DNA of 64,000 nucleotides, taken from positions 2,586,001 to 2,650,000 of the forward strand of contig NC_018178.1 of the NCBI RefSeq assembly GCF_000279145.1, written 5' to 3'. The notes beneath the pieces are model-generated. The model worked only from the letters and a program-made list of their open reading frames with translations, ran no database searches and had not been told where the DNA came from. The position numbers were made by a program, and so were the translations under genes. Below are positions 27,222 through 35,916 of this stretch, piece after piece. Position 1 is the first letter of the stretch. Each line of letters begins with the position of its first letter. Source of the DNA: Melioribacter roseus P3M-2. GTDB lineage: Bacteria; Bacteroidota; Ignavibacteria; Ignavibacteriales; Melioribacteraceae.

Positions 27222-28184
27222 ATGAAATTGACCAAACTCGACAAAGCATCAGTAATAGCCGTACGCGATTGCATGGGCGCCAAACCGAAAGAATCGGTGT
27301 TGATTATAACCGACGAAAAGAAGAAAAAAATCGGATATTCTCTTTATCAAAATGCTTTGAGATTGGGGCATCGCTCGATTTATCTGGAAATGAAATCGGG
27401 CGAAATGCACGGAGAGGAACCGCCTGAGCAGGTCGCAGAAATAATGAAAATGTTCGACGTTGTATTATGCCCGACGGATAAGTCTTTGACCCATACAAAC
27501 GCCAGACGGGCGGCCTCGGCAAAAGGCGTTCGAATTGCGACATTTCCCGGCATTACCGAAGACGTAATGATTAGGGGACTGAGCGCCGATTACAAAAAAA
27601 TAGCCGAGCTAACCATTAAACTTGCCAGAAAGCTGGACAAAGCCAAGAAAGTACGAGTTACGGCTCCAAACGGCACCGACATTTCTTTTGAAATCAAAGG
27701 GCGGAAAGCCATTGCCAGCAAAGGTTTGTTTCATAAAAAAGGCGAGGGCGGCAATCTGCCAACAGGCGAAGCTTTTATAGCCCCTCTGGAAGGAACCTCC
27801 AACGGCGTTTTTGTGGTTGACGGTTCGATGTCGGGAATTGGAGTCGTTAAAAATAAACCGATTAAAATCGAAGTAAAAGACGGCTTTGCTACAAAAATAA
27901 CCGGCGGTTCGCAGGCTAAAAAGCTCGAGAAAATACTCGATAAATACGGAAAATTAGCCCGTAATATTGCCGAATTCGGAATCGGAACGAACGATAAAGT
28001 GAAATTGAGCGGAAATCTGCTCGAAGACGAAAAAGTCAAAGGCACCGTTCATATTGCGCTGGGCGACAATAAAACAATGGGCGGCAAAGTGAATGTCCCG
28101 ATTCACCTCGACGGATTGATAAAAAAACCGACCGTATGGCTCGACGATAAGATTATAATGAAGGACGGGAAATTAATAATTTAA
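27222..28184 (+). CDS. M29/NicX-like aminopeptidase-family metallohydrolase
   Basis: A 320-residue cytoplasmic enzyme resembling thermophilic M29 aminopeptidases (AmpS/PepS) and the related NicX dioxygenases, though shorter than the ~410-residue peptidases. Supporting blocks are the Rossmann-like N-terminal half (ESVLIITDEKKKKIGYSLYQNALRLG) and the metal-site half with GEGGNLPTGEAFIAP, IAEFGIGTN, DEKVKGTVHIALGDN and the final VPIHLDGLIKKPTVWLD, which supply the Glu, His and Asp ligands. An aminopeptidase role matches the peptide transporters around it, but ring-opening activity in NicX-type relatives means specificity is uncertain. A ribosome site (GAGGA) precedes ATG 27222. Confidence 0.82.
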   Translation: MKLTKLDKASVIAVRDCMGAKPKESVLIITDEKKKKIGYSLYQNALRLGHRSIYLEMKSGEMHGEEPPEQVAEIMKMFDVVLCPTDKSLTHTNARRAASAKGVRIATFPGITEDVMIRGLSADYKKIAELTIKLARKLDKAKKVRVTAPNGTDISFEIKGRKAIASKGLFHKKGEGGNLPTGEAFIAPLEGTSNGVFVVDGSMSGIGVVKNKPIKIEVKDGFATKITGGSQAKKLEKILDKYGKLARNIAEFGIGTNDKVKLSGNLLEDEKVKGTVHIALGDNKTMGGKVNVPIHLDGLIKKPTVWLDDKIIMKDGKLII

Positions 28185-28299
28185 GCGATCAATCGGTATA
28201 ACTTAATATTTTGAATGCAATTACGGCAATTGCCTAATAATCTCTCGCACTATCGGCGAACAATTTTTTAAATTTTTACTTTATAAAGCCCTCCGAAAA

Positions 28300-28330
28300 T
28301 TGATTAACCGCGCCTAATTTCGTAAATTTG
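28300..28330 (+). promoter_or_regulatory. Bacteroidota-type promoter TTG-N20-TAAATTTG
   Basis: TTG at 28300-28302, 20 bases, exact TAnnTTTG at 28323-28330. The box ends 24 bases before the helicase ATG 28355, leaving a short leader. The same spacing recurs at three other promoters in this window. Confidence 0.72.
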
Positions 28331-28354
28331 CATCTTAAAAAACACACAATTCCT

Positions 28355-30529
28355 ATGAAATTTCTAAATGATTTAAACGAAGAGCAGCGTAAAGCTGTTG
28401 AGTACAATTCAGGTCCGCACATGGTCGTGGCGGGCGCAGGCTCTGGCAAAACCCGGGTTCTGACCTATAAAATTGCATATTTGATCGAAAAAGGGATGGA
28501 GCCCGAATCGATTCTGGCGCTTACTTTTACCAATAAAGCCGCCAGAGAAATGAAAGAGCGCATCAAAGCAATGATAGGCAAAAAAGCCGAAAAGCTCTGG
28601 ATGGGCACGTTTCACTCTATTTTTGCGCGAATTTTGAGGGCGGAATCGAAACATATAAATTACCGTCCCAACTTTTCGATTTACGACCGGGAAGATTCGG
28701 TGTCGCTTGTTTCCAACGTGATGCAGGATCTCAATATTAATCTCGAAAATCTTACCCCAAACGGCGTTCAGCACAAAATCAGTTTTCTGAAAAATCAGAT
28801 GATTCTGCCTGAAGATTACGAAAAAGAGATGTCGTCATCAGCAGCCGACAGGAAATTCCACGAAGTCTATAAAGAATACCAAAACCGCTTGTTTATGAAT
28901 AACGCGATGGATTTTGACGACCTTCTCTTAAAACCGATCGAACTCTTTACAAACAATCCCAAAGTATTGAGCAAGTACAAGAAAATGTTCAAGTATATTC
29001 TGGTTGACGAATATCAGGATACGAACAAAGCTCAATATGAGTTGATCAAAATTTTGAGTCCGTCGCGGGACAAAATTTGCGTTGTCGGAGACGACGCTCA
29101 GAGCATTTACAGCTGGCGCGGCGCCGAAATAAAAAACATGCTCAATTTCAAAAAGGATTTTAAAGACGCAAAAATATTCCGTCTGGAGCAAAATTACAGA
29201 TCGACAAAGATGATTCTGGCTGCCGCAGATTCGGTAATTAAAAACAATGCCGAGCAGATTGCCAAAACTTTATGGACGGAAAATAACGACGGCGAACAAT
29301 TGACAATCATTCGTGCTTCGGACGAAAAAGACGAAGCCCTTCAGATCGCCAAACGCATCAAAAAGGAAGTAACGAATCGTAAGCTCTCGCTGAACGACAT
29401 TGCGATTCTCTATCGCTTGAATTCACAATCGAGAGCCCTTGAAGACGCGCTGAGACGCGAGAAAATCCCGTATAAGATAATCGGCGGCGTCGAATTTTAC
29501 AGGCGAAAGGAAGTCAAAGATGTGCTTGCTTATCTGCGAGTCCTTTCGAACCAGGACGACGAAGAGAGTCTGCTTCGCATAATGAATTTCCCGCAGAGGG
29601 GAATAGGTAACACTTCGATATCTAAAATGATAGCATTCGCGCGGCGTCTGAATATTTCTCTCTTTACCACAATGGCGCGCGTATTCGAAGTAATTGAAGT
29701 TAAGGAGAGAATTCAGAAGAACGTCAAGCAATTCAAGCTTATGCTCGACAAGTATATCGAATTGAAAGATAAGCTTTCGATAAGCGAATTGACTTCGGCT
29801 CTCGTTGACGAGCTCGGCATCCTGAAAATGTACAAAGAAGAAAATACGCCCGAATCGATGGCAAGGTACGACAACATTCAGGAACTGTTAAGAGCCATTC
29901 AGGAATACAATCAGGAAAATCCGAAAGGCACATTGGACGAATTTCTGGCTGAGGTTTCGCTGGTTGCCGGCATCGACCAGTACGACGAAAAAGCCAACGC
30001 TGTTACGCTTATGACTGTTCATTCGGCTAAAGGATTGGAATTCCCGGTTGTATTTATTACGGGACTCGAAGAGGATATTTTCCCGTTGAGTCCGCGCTTC
30101 GATTCGGATTCGAAAATCGAAGAGGAAAGAAGACTCTTTTACGTTGCCCTCACAAGGGCGCAACAGAAAGTCTTCCTTACTTATGCAAGATCGAGATACC
30201 GTTTCGGCGAGGTGGCATATCAAAGCCGCTCGCGGTTCATCGAGGAACTCGACGAGGCTACTTATGTAGAAGTTAACGGTCCCGGCAGCAGGAGAGCCGG
30301 CAGAAAGAAAAAAGAAGTTATCGACGAATACTATCAGGAAAGCTACGACGATTTCGACCAGGAACGTCGTTCACTGAGAGTCGGCAGTAAAGTTTCGCAC
30401 GCCATTTTCGGCGTCGGCAAAATACTTGCCATTACCGGCTCGGGAGACACTCAAAAGGTGACTATTGCATTTGAAAATCACGGCACTAAAAATCTGTTGA
30501 CTAAATTTGCAAATTTGAAGCTCATCTAA
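28355..30529 (+). CDS. pcrA: UvrD/PcrA-family superfamily I DNA helicase
   Basis: 3'-5' ATP-dependent helicase for repair and replication, 724 residues. Motifs in order: Q motif LNEEQRKAVEY, I (Walker A) VAGAGSGKTRVL, Ia LALTFTNKAAREMKERI, II ILVDEYQDTN, III VVGDDAQSIYSWRGAEI, IV LEQNYRST, V VTLMTVHSAKGLEFPVVF and VI EEERRLFYVALTRAQ. The C-terminal Tudor-like end (GSKVSHAIFGVGKILAI) is the PcrA-type RNA-polymerase-binding fold. ATG 28355 gives the canonical MKFLNDLNEEQ start; a TTG 27 bases upstream overlaps the promoter box and is rejected. pfkA follows after 21 bases. Confidence 0.96.
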   Translation: MKFLNDLNEEQRKAVEYNSGPHMVVAGAGSGKTRVLTYKIAYLIEKGMEPESILALTFTNKAAREMKERIKAMIGKKAEKLWMGTFHSIFARILRAESKHINYRPNFSIYDREDSVSLVSNVMQDLNINLENLTPNGVQHKISFLKNQMILPEDYEKEMSSSAADRKFHEVYKEYQNRLFMNNAMDFDDLLLKPIELFTNNPKVLSKYKKMFKYILVDEYQDTNKAQYELIKILSPSRDKICVVGDDAQSIYSWRGAEIKNMLNFKKDFKDAKIFRLEQNYRSTKMILAAADSVIKNNAEQIAKTLWTENNDGEQLTIIRASDEKDEALQIAKRIKKEVTNRKLSLNDIAILYRLNSQSRALEDALRREKIPYKIIGGVEFYRRKEVKDVLAYLRVLSNQDDEESLLRIMNFPQRGIGNTSISKMIAFARRLNISLFTTMARVFEVIEVKERIQKNVKQFKLMLDKYIELKDKLSISELTSALVDELGILKMYKEENTPESMARYDNIQELLRAIQEYNQENPKGTLDEFLAEVSLVAGIDQYDEKANAVTLMTVHSAKGLEFPVVFITGLEEDIFPLSPRFDSDSKIEEERRLFYVALTRAQQKVFLTYARSRYRFGEVAYQSRSRFIEELDEATYVEVNGPGSRRAGRKKKEVIDEYYQESYDDFDQERRSLRVGSKVSHAIFGVGKILAITGSGDTQKVTIAFENHGTKNLLTKFANLKLI

Positions 30530-30550
30530 AAAAAATAAACGGAGAATTAA

Positions 30551-31597
30551 ATGAAGATAGGTATTTTAACAGGGGGCGGCGATTGCCCCGGTCTCAATGC
30601 CGTAATCAGAGCGGTGGTAAGAAAATCTCTGCAAAATGGTCACGATGTAATCGGTATCCGCGAAGGATGGCGCGGCATACTCGAAAATAATTTTATGACG
30701 CTCGATCTCGACGCCATTTCGGGTATTCTTCCTCGCGGCGGTACGATTTTAGGCACTTCCCGTACAAACGTTTATAAAGTTGAAAACGGCGAAGAAAAAG
30801 TTAAACAAAACATGAAAGACGCCGGCATCGATTGCCTCGTTGCAATCGGCGGCGAAGATACTTTAGGCGTAGCGTCGAAACTTTACAAAGGCGGAGTTAA
30901 AGTTGTCGGCGTTCCCAAAACCATCGACAACGATTTGAACGCAACCGATTATACTTTCGGTTTCGATACGGCAGTCAATATTGCTACGGAAGCTATCGAC
31001 AGGCTTCATACAACCGCAGAAGCTCATAACCGTGTTATGGTAGTCGAAGTTATGGGGCGTCATGCGGGATGGATTGCGGTTCACGCCGGTATTGCAGGCG
31101 GAGCCGACGTAATTCTGATTCCCGAAAAACCGTTTGACCTCGACGAAGTGTGCGACGTAATTACAAAAAGGCACGCCAGAGGAAAGAATTTCAGCATAGT
31201 TGTAGTCTCCGAAGGCGCTAAATTGAAAACCGAAAATAATGTCGATAAAGACGGTTCGTTCGTTCTCAGCAGTATGGAAGTCGACGCTTTCGGACACGTA
31301 AAACTCGGCGGTATCGGAAACGTTATTGCAGAAGAAATCGAAAAGAGAACCGGATTCGAAACAAGAGCAACGGTATTGGGTTATATCCAGAGAGGCGGAA
31401 GCCCGACCGCTTTCGATCGAGTGCTAGGAACGCGTCTCGGCGTATTTGCAGCCGATTTGGTAGATAAAGGCGAATTCGGTTATATGGCGGCTTTGAAAGG
31501 AAAGGATATAGTTGCCGTTAAATTGGAAGAAGCCGTAGGCGAACTCAAAACTGTCGACCTCGAATTATATAAAGTTGCCGAAACTTTCTTCGGTTAA
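30551..31597 (+). CDS. pfkA: 6-phosphofructokinase with pyrophosphate-type signature
   Basis: Phosphorylates fructose 6-phosphate in glycolysis. A 348-residue PFKA-family protein with phosphoryl-donor loop TGGGDCPGLNAVIRAVV, GGEDT (Asp103), VPKTIDNDL (Lys123, with the catalytic TIDND), MGRHAGWIA and GYIQRGGSPTAFDR. In the family, Gly at the positions of Asp103 and Lys123 marks ATP enzymes, while Asp plus Lys marks pyrophosphate-using ones, so a reversible PPi-dependent enzyme is predicted. It resembles the mixed-substrate group III of actinobacteria and Thermotoga. It follows the helicase gene and ends at a bidirectional terminator shared with the AGCS gene. Confidence 0.94.
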   Translation: MKIGILTGGGDCPGLNAVIRAVVRKSLQNGHDVIGIREGWRGILENNFMTLDLDAISGILPRGGTILGTSRTNVYKVENGEEKVKQNMKDAGIDCLVAIGGEDTLGVASKLYKGGVKVVGVPKTIDNDLNATDYTFGFDTAVNIATEAIDRLHTTAEAHNRVMVVEVMGRHAGWIAVHAGIAGGADVILIPEKPFDLDEVCDVITKRHARGKNFSIVVVSEGAKLKTENNVDKDGSFVLSSMEVDAFGHVKLGGIGNVIAEEIEKRTGFETRATVLGYIQRGGSPTAFDRVLGTRLGVFAADLVDKGEFGYMAALKGKDIVAVKLEEAVGELKTVDLELYKVAETFFG

Positions 31598-31626
31598 AAA
31601 AAGGCTGCCAAACGGCAGCCTTTTTT
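31598..31626. terminator. Bidirectional terminator between pfkA and the AGCS symporter
   Basis: Seven A (31596-31602), perfect 7-bp stem GGCTGCC/GGCAGCC (31603-31609 and 31614-31620) with an AAAC loop, then six T. It serves both converging genes. Confidence 0.95.
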
Positions 31627-31628
31627 CT

Positions 31629-33242
31629 TTAATCTTTCCCGTCTTTCTTCAATTTTTTATACGGTATGTGATTCATTGAAAAATATTCCCGCACGTCTTT
31701 TTTCAGAACGCCCGAAAGCAAAATAATCGATAGAAGATTCGGCGCAGTCATAAAGCCGAGCGCTGCGTCGCCGAAAGCCCAAACCGCTTCGAGTTCGGCT
31801 ATCGAGCCGATGAAAACGAAAAGTACGAAAACCCATTTGTACGGAAGTATGGCTCTGTCGCCAAACAAATAAAACGTGGCTCTGTCGCCGTAATAAGACC
31901 AGCTTATTATTGTCGAAGTTGCGAAGAGCAGAACCGCAAGAGTTACGATTTTATCTCCGTAATCGAACAGCCAGCTCAATCCGATTTTAAATGCGTATGA
32001 AGTCAAAATGCTTGCGTTGTAAATTTGATCCGTGTAGTTGGGATCGATGCGGAGTTTGTAAAATTCCGTATGATACCATGCGCCCGTAATGATTATAACC
32101 AAACCGGTCAAAGTGCAAATTGTAAGAGTGTCGATGTAAGGCTCCAGAAGGGCAACAGTGCCTTCACGTACGCCGTATTTGGTTTTAGCGGCTGAATGCG
32201 CGATCGGAGCGCTTCCTTGACCGGACTCGTTCGAATATAAGCCTCGCTTGATTCCCCACAGTACCGTATTCAGCATTACGAGAAATGTGCCGCCTGCGGC
32301 TCCCGCTATTTTTGCCGGCGGATTGAAAGCCATTTCGATTATTAATTCAATACTCGGAATGAACGAACCGATATTTGCAATGATTATTGCCAGCGCGGCA
32401 ATAATATAGAAGACTGCCATGAAAGGAGAGAGAATGCTTGTAACTCTTCCGATTCTTTTAATGCCGCCTATAATTACCAATGCTACAATTGAGGAGAGAA
32501 TCAGTCCGTTTATAACCTGCTGCCACGAAACTGCAAATCCCGTAAAAATCTGATGTTTGATTGTCCAGAAATTATTCGTGCCGACAATTTGAGTTACTTC
32601 CGAATAAACCTGGTCTGACAAAGTAAAAGCCTGGATGGCATTTCCGGTAGCAAACGAACAGATAACCGCAAAACATGCAAACATAATTGCCAGCCATTTC
32701 CATTTCGGTCCAAGTCCTTTTTCGATTGTATACATCGGACCGCCGGCAATCGAGCCGTCGGGTAAAATTTCGCGATATTTGTGAGCGAGTGAAACTTCTG
32801 AGAATTTTAAAGCCGTACCGAATATGCCCGTCACCCACATCCAGAAAAGCGCGCCCGGACCGCCGTAATAGATTGCCGTTGCAACGCCCGCAATATTTCC
32901 TATACCAACCGTTGCCGAGATTGCAGTCGAGAGCGCTCTGAAGTGGTTCAAATCCCCGCTGTCTTTCGGGTCGTCGTATATTCCGGCGGTAACTTTTATT
33001 CCGTGCCAGAAATAACGGATTTGAGGAAATTTCAGTTTTATGGTTATGAAAATCCCCGTACCAAGAAGCGCAATCAGCATTAACGGTATAGAACCCAAGG
33101 GCACATCGGGCGACGGGAAATTTTTAATACTTTCGAAATTACCGGGAAAAGTCCATACGCTGTTGAAGAAGGGGACGCCTCCGATTATCAAAACGGTAAA
33201 GATTATTGCGATGCCTATTAATCCGGCGGTCGATTTTTTCAT
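31629..33242 (-). CDS. Sodium:alanine symporter-family protein (AGCS)
   Basis: A 537-residue inner-membrane amino-acid/Na+ (or H+) symporter, about 11 membrane segments. AGCS landmarks: FPQIRYFWHGIKVTAGIYDD, HFRALSTAISATVGIGNIAGVATAI, GGPGALFWMWVTGIFGTALKFSEVSLAHKYRE, LYSNESGQGSAPIAHSAAKT and the late CTLTGLVIIITGAW. The usual ~450-residue family is extended here, with extra periplasmic sequence near the N-terminus and around 400-430. Transcribed 15 bases after an NSS-family symporter gene, so the two probably share one message. Alanine or glycine is the typical substrate. Confidence 0.92.
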   Translation of the reverse strand: MKKSTAGLIGIAIIFTVLIIGGVPFFNSVWTFPGNFESIKNFPSPDVPLGSIPLMLIALLGTGIFITIKLKFPQIRYFWHGIKVTAGIYDDPKDSGDLNHFRALSTAISATVGIGNIAGVATAIYYGGPGALFWMWVTGIFGTALKFSEVSLAHKYREILPDGSIAGGPMYTIEKGLGPKWKWLAIMFACFAVICSFATGNAIQAFTLSDQVYSEVTQIVGTNNFWTIKHQIFTGFAVSWQQVINGLILSSIVALVIIGGIKRIGRVTSILSPFMAVFYIIAALAIIIANIGSFIPSIELIIEMAFNPPAKIAGAAGGTFLVMLNTVLWGIKRGLYSNESGQGSAPIAHSAAKTKYGVREGTVALLEPYIDTLTICTLTGLVIIITGAWYHTEFYKLRIDPNYTDQIYNASILTSYAFKIGLSWLFDYGDKIVTLAVLLFATSTIISWSYYGDRATFYLFGDRAILPYKWVFVLFVFIGSIAELEAVWAFGDAALGFMTAPNLLSIILLSGVLKKDVREYFSMNHIPYKKLKKDGKD

Positions 33243-33257
33243 TTTTACCCCTTTAGT

Positions 33258-34628
33258 TTAGATGATTCCGATGGAACTGAGTAATATTACGATTATCAGT
33301 ACCGGGGCTACAAATCGCAATATGAATTTCCAGTAATTCAGCAGCCACGGATGCTTATCGAAGAGCGATTCGGCTCCCTGTCTTATTTCATTTCTAACCT
33401 TATCGAAACCCCAAACCCAGCCCACGAAAATCGATATGAAAAATCCTCCGATCGGCAGAAGCAAGTTCGACGATAAAAATTCCGACAAATCGAAGAAAGT
33501 AAACTCTCCGAATTTGAAGTCGGCGAGAAGATTAAAAGACAATGCGCTCGGCACGCCGAGAAGCAAAGCGGCAAATCCGAATACCACGACCGCTTTCCTT
33601 CTGCTCCAGCCTTTTTCGTCAACAAAATAGGCGGTAACCACTTCGAGCAATGAAACCGTGGAAGTAAGAGCCGCTAATGTGAGGGCTATAAAAAACAAAA
33701 TCGAAAAATAAAAGCCTCCGGGTATTTTTGTAAATACAACCGGAAGCGTTCTGAATATGAGACTCGGTCCCACGTCAGGATTTTGACCAGTTGCAAATAC
33801 AACCGTAAAAATGCTGATACCCGCTATTATGGCAATTAATGCATCGAGCGCTGCAATCCAAATTGAAGCGGCGGGAAGATTATCCTTCTTCGACATATAG
33901 CTTCCGTAAGTAAGCATGGCGCCCATTCCCAAACTCATCGAAAAAAATGCCTGTCCCATTGCAGCCAATACAACCCCTGTAGTGATTTTAGACCAGTCGG
34001 GATTGAAAAGATACTCCAGTCCTTTCGATGCGCCTTCCAAAGTTAGTCCTCTAATCATTAATATCAGAAGTAGAATAAAGAGCATCGGCATCATAATTTT
34101 GCTGCCGCGTTCGATTCCTTTTTGAACTCCGAAATAGACAATTCCCATTGTCAGAAGAATAAATGCCGTAAGCAAACCTACATTCCAGTAAGCGTTCGCC
34201 AATAACTCTGAAAAATGAGATTGAGCTATATCGGGCAAGCTGTATTGGAGTAAGTTGCCGTTAATCGCTTCGTAAATGTAACCGAGCGTCCATCCGGCTA
34301 CAACCGTATAGAATGAAAGAATAACAAAGCCGGCTATTACGCCGATCCCTCCTACGGAATGCCAGAACGGAGAAGGGTGCAGGGACTTGAATGACCCTAC
34401 GGGATTTTTATGAGCGCTCCTGCCGATAAGCACTTCGGCTATTAAAACCGGGATACCGATGAGCAACACGCAAAAAATATAAACAAATATAAAAGCCGCT
34501 CCGCCGTTTTCGCCTGCAAGATAGGGAAAACGCCAAATGTTACCCAAACCGACAGCCGAGCCTGCCGCCGCCAATATAAAACCCACACGGCTGCCCCATT
34601 GTTCTCTTCCGGAATTGTTAGGAATCAT
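33258..34628 (-). CDS. Neurotransmitter:sodium symporter-family (NSS/SNF) transporter
   Basis: A 456-residue LeuT-fold Na+-coupled amino-acid transporter with about 12 segments. The N-terminal signature REQWGSRVGFILAAAGSAVGLGNIWRFPYLAGENGG holds both the sodium and substrate contacts of helix 1. Helix 6 region SLGMGAMLTYGSYMSKKDN and the later STVSLLEVVTAYFVDEKGWSRRKA block are also typical. First gene of a two-symporter unit on the minus strand; a Bacteroidota-type promoter precedes it. Tryptophan, leucine, alanine or similar amino acids are possible substrates. Confidence 0.93.
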   Translation of the reverse strand: MIPNNSGREQWGSRVGFILAAAGSAVGLGNIWRFPYLAGENGGAAFIFVYIFCVLLIGIPVLIAEVLIGRSAHKNPVGSFKSLHPSPFWHSVGGIGVIAGFVILSFYTVVAGWTLGYIYEAINGNLLQYSLPDIAQSHFSELLANAYWNVGLLTAFILLTMGIVYFGVQKGIERGSKIMMPMLFILLLILMIRGLTLEGASKGLEYLFNPDWSKITTGVVLAAMGQAFFSMSLGMGAMLTYGSYMSKKDNLPAASIWIAALDALIAIIAGISIFTVVFATGQNPDVGPSLIFRTLPVVFTKIPGGFYFSILFFIALTLAALTSTVSLLEVVTAYFVDEKGWSRRKAVVVFGFAALLLGVPSALSFNLLADFKFGEFTFFDLSEFLSSNLLLPIGGFFISIFVGWVWGFDKVRNEIRQGAESLFDKHPWLLNYWKFILRFVAPVLIIVILLSSIGII

Positions 34629-34660
34629 CTATCGTCCTCAGTTGTGAATTTAAATTTCTG

Positions 34661-34691
34661 CAAATATTGGATAATCATTCAAAAATATCAA
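34661..34691 (-). promoter_or_regulatory. Bacteroidota-type promoter TTG-N20-AATATTTG
   Basis: On the minus strand: TTG (34691-34689), 20 bases, AATATTTG (34668-34661), one mismatch from TAnnTTTG. It lies 32 bases before the NSS symporter start. Confidence 0.6.
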
Positions 34692-34759
34692 TAAAAATAA
34701 ATAATTATGTTAATTGAATTATTACCGAATCCCTTGTGTTCTTAAAAAAAAGAGGTAAA

Positions 34760-35731
34760 ATGAAAGCCGTTATAAATAATGAATACGGCGCTCCGGACGC
34801 GCTGTACGTTTCCGAAATTGATAAGCCTGTTGTTAACGAAGAGGAATTGTTGATAAAGGTTCATTATACGACAGTCACAACAGTAGATACAACATTCAGA
34901 AAAGGCGACTCGTTTTTTGCGCGGCTTTTTACGGGTGTTTTCAAACCGAAGAAAAATGTTTTAGGCGGCGAATTTTCCGGCGTTGTGGAACACGCCGGAA
35001 GCTCCGTGACTAATTTTAGAAAAGGAGATAAAGTATGGGGCGGCGCGCCCGACGGATTCGGCGCATACGCGGAATATATTAAAGTCAATCGAAGGGAAGC
35101 TGTTTCGTTGATTCCAGACGGCGTCTCCTTTGACCAGGCTGCAGCTTTATACGGAGCTTTAACGGCTCTTCCGTTTTTAAGGGACGAAGGCAAAATTGAA
35201 AAAGGAATGCAGGTGTTGATCAACGGCGCGTCGGGGAGTATCGGTTCCTTTGCTGTTCAACTGGCTAAGTTTTATAATTGCGAAGTGACCGCGCTATGCA
35301 GTCCCCGGAACTTTGAACTCGTAAAATCTCTCGGCGCCGATTATGCCTTCGATTATTCTTCGCCAGGCGTCTCCGGACAATTGAAAAAGTATGATATTAT
35401 ATTCGACGCGGTAGGGAAAACGTCATTCAATAAAACAAAAAGATATTTAAAGAAAAACGGCAGGTATCTTACTACGGTGATTACTCCAGCAATACTTTTG
35501 CAGAAATTATATACGCGTTTTATCGGAAGTAAAAAAGCAATAATTGCTTTTACGGGTTTAAGATCGGAAAAGGAAAAGCTGCGCGATATGGGCTTCGTTA
35601 ATAAATTGATTTCGATCGGCAAACTTAAGCCGTTAATCGACAGGGAGTACGGTATTAATCAAATAAGAGCCGCACACGGCTATGTGGACAAAGGTCACAA
35701 GCGGGGCAACGTTCTAATAAAAGTGAATTAA
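34760..35731 (+). CDS. Zinc-free MDR-family NAD(P)H oxidoreductase (quinone-oxidoreductase-like)
   Basis: A 323-residue medium-chain dehydrogenase/reductase. The N-terminal GroES-like half (MKAVINNEYGAPDALYV, VLGGEFSGVVEHAGSSVTNFRKGDKVWG) is followed by a Rossmann half with INGASGSIGSFAVQLAKFYNCEVTALC for NAD(P). The structural-zinc cysteines and catalytic-zinc Cys/His of true alcohol dehydrogenases are missing, pointing to a quinone or enone reductase. The C-terminus HGYVDKGHKRGNVLIKV is typical. ATG 34760 with AGAGGT ribosome site is chosen over an upstream TTG. Natural substrate unknown. Confidence 0.9.
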   Translation: MKAVINNEYGAPDALYVSEIDKPVVNEEELLIKVHYTTVTTVDTTFRKGDSFFARLFTGVFKPKKNVLGGEFSGVVEHAGSSVTNFRKGDKVWGGAPDGFGAYAEYIKVNRREAVSLIPDGVSFDQAAALYGALTALPFLRDEGKIEKGMQVLINGASGSIGSFAVQLAKFYNCEVTALCSPRNFELVKSLGADYAFDYSSPGVSGQLKKYDIIFDAVGKTSFNKTKRYLKKNGRYLTTVITPAILLQKLYTRFIGSKKAIIAFTGLRSEKEKLRDMGFVNKLISIGKLKPLIDREYGINQIRAAHGYVDKGHKRGNVLIKVN

Positions 35732-35780
35732 TCATAATATATAAATAACTTAATAGCTAAGTATTATTTAAAATATTTTC

Positions 35781-35811
35781 TTGACATTATGTATAATTAA
35801 CTTTACGTTTG
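35781..35811 (+). promoter_or_regulatory. Bacteroidota-type promoter TTG-N20-TACGTTTG
   Basis: TTG at 35781-35783, 20 bases, exact TAnnTTTG at 35804-35811. About 105 bases before the first type IX-secreted protein gene, giving a leader of roughly 100 bases that holds no recognised element. Confidence 0.7.
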
Positions 35812-35916
35812 TTACACCAGCCGAAGAAATATTACCTTTCCTCATATGGTTCCGGGTTATTGACGAAAGGGTAATAAATAAAAATTATTTAATAAAAAAA
35901 GAGACAGAGGGTGCAA

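Noticed and set aside
35781-35796. TTGACA followed by TATAAT as an E. coli-type sigma-70 promoter
   Set aside because: The boxes are only about 5 bases apart instead of 17. The same TTG fits the Bacteroidota-type pair with TACGTTTG at 35804 much better.
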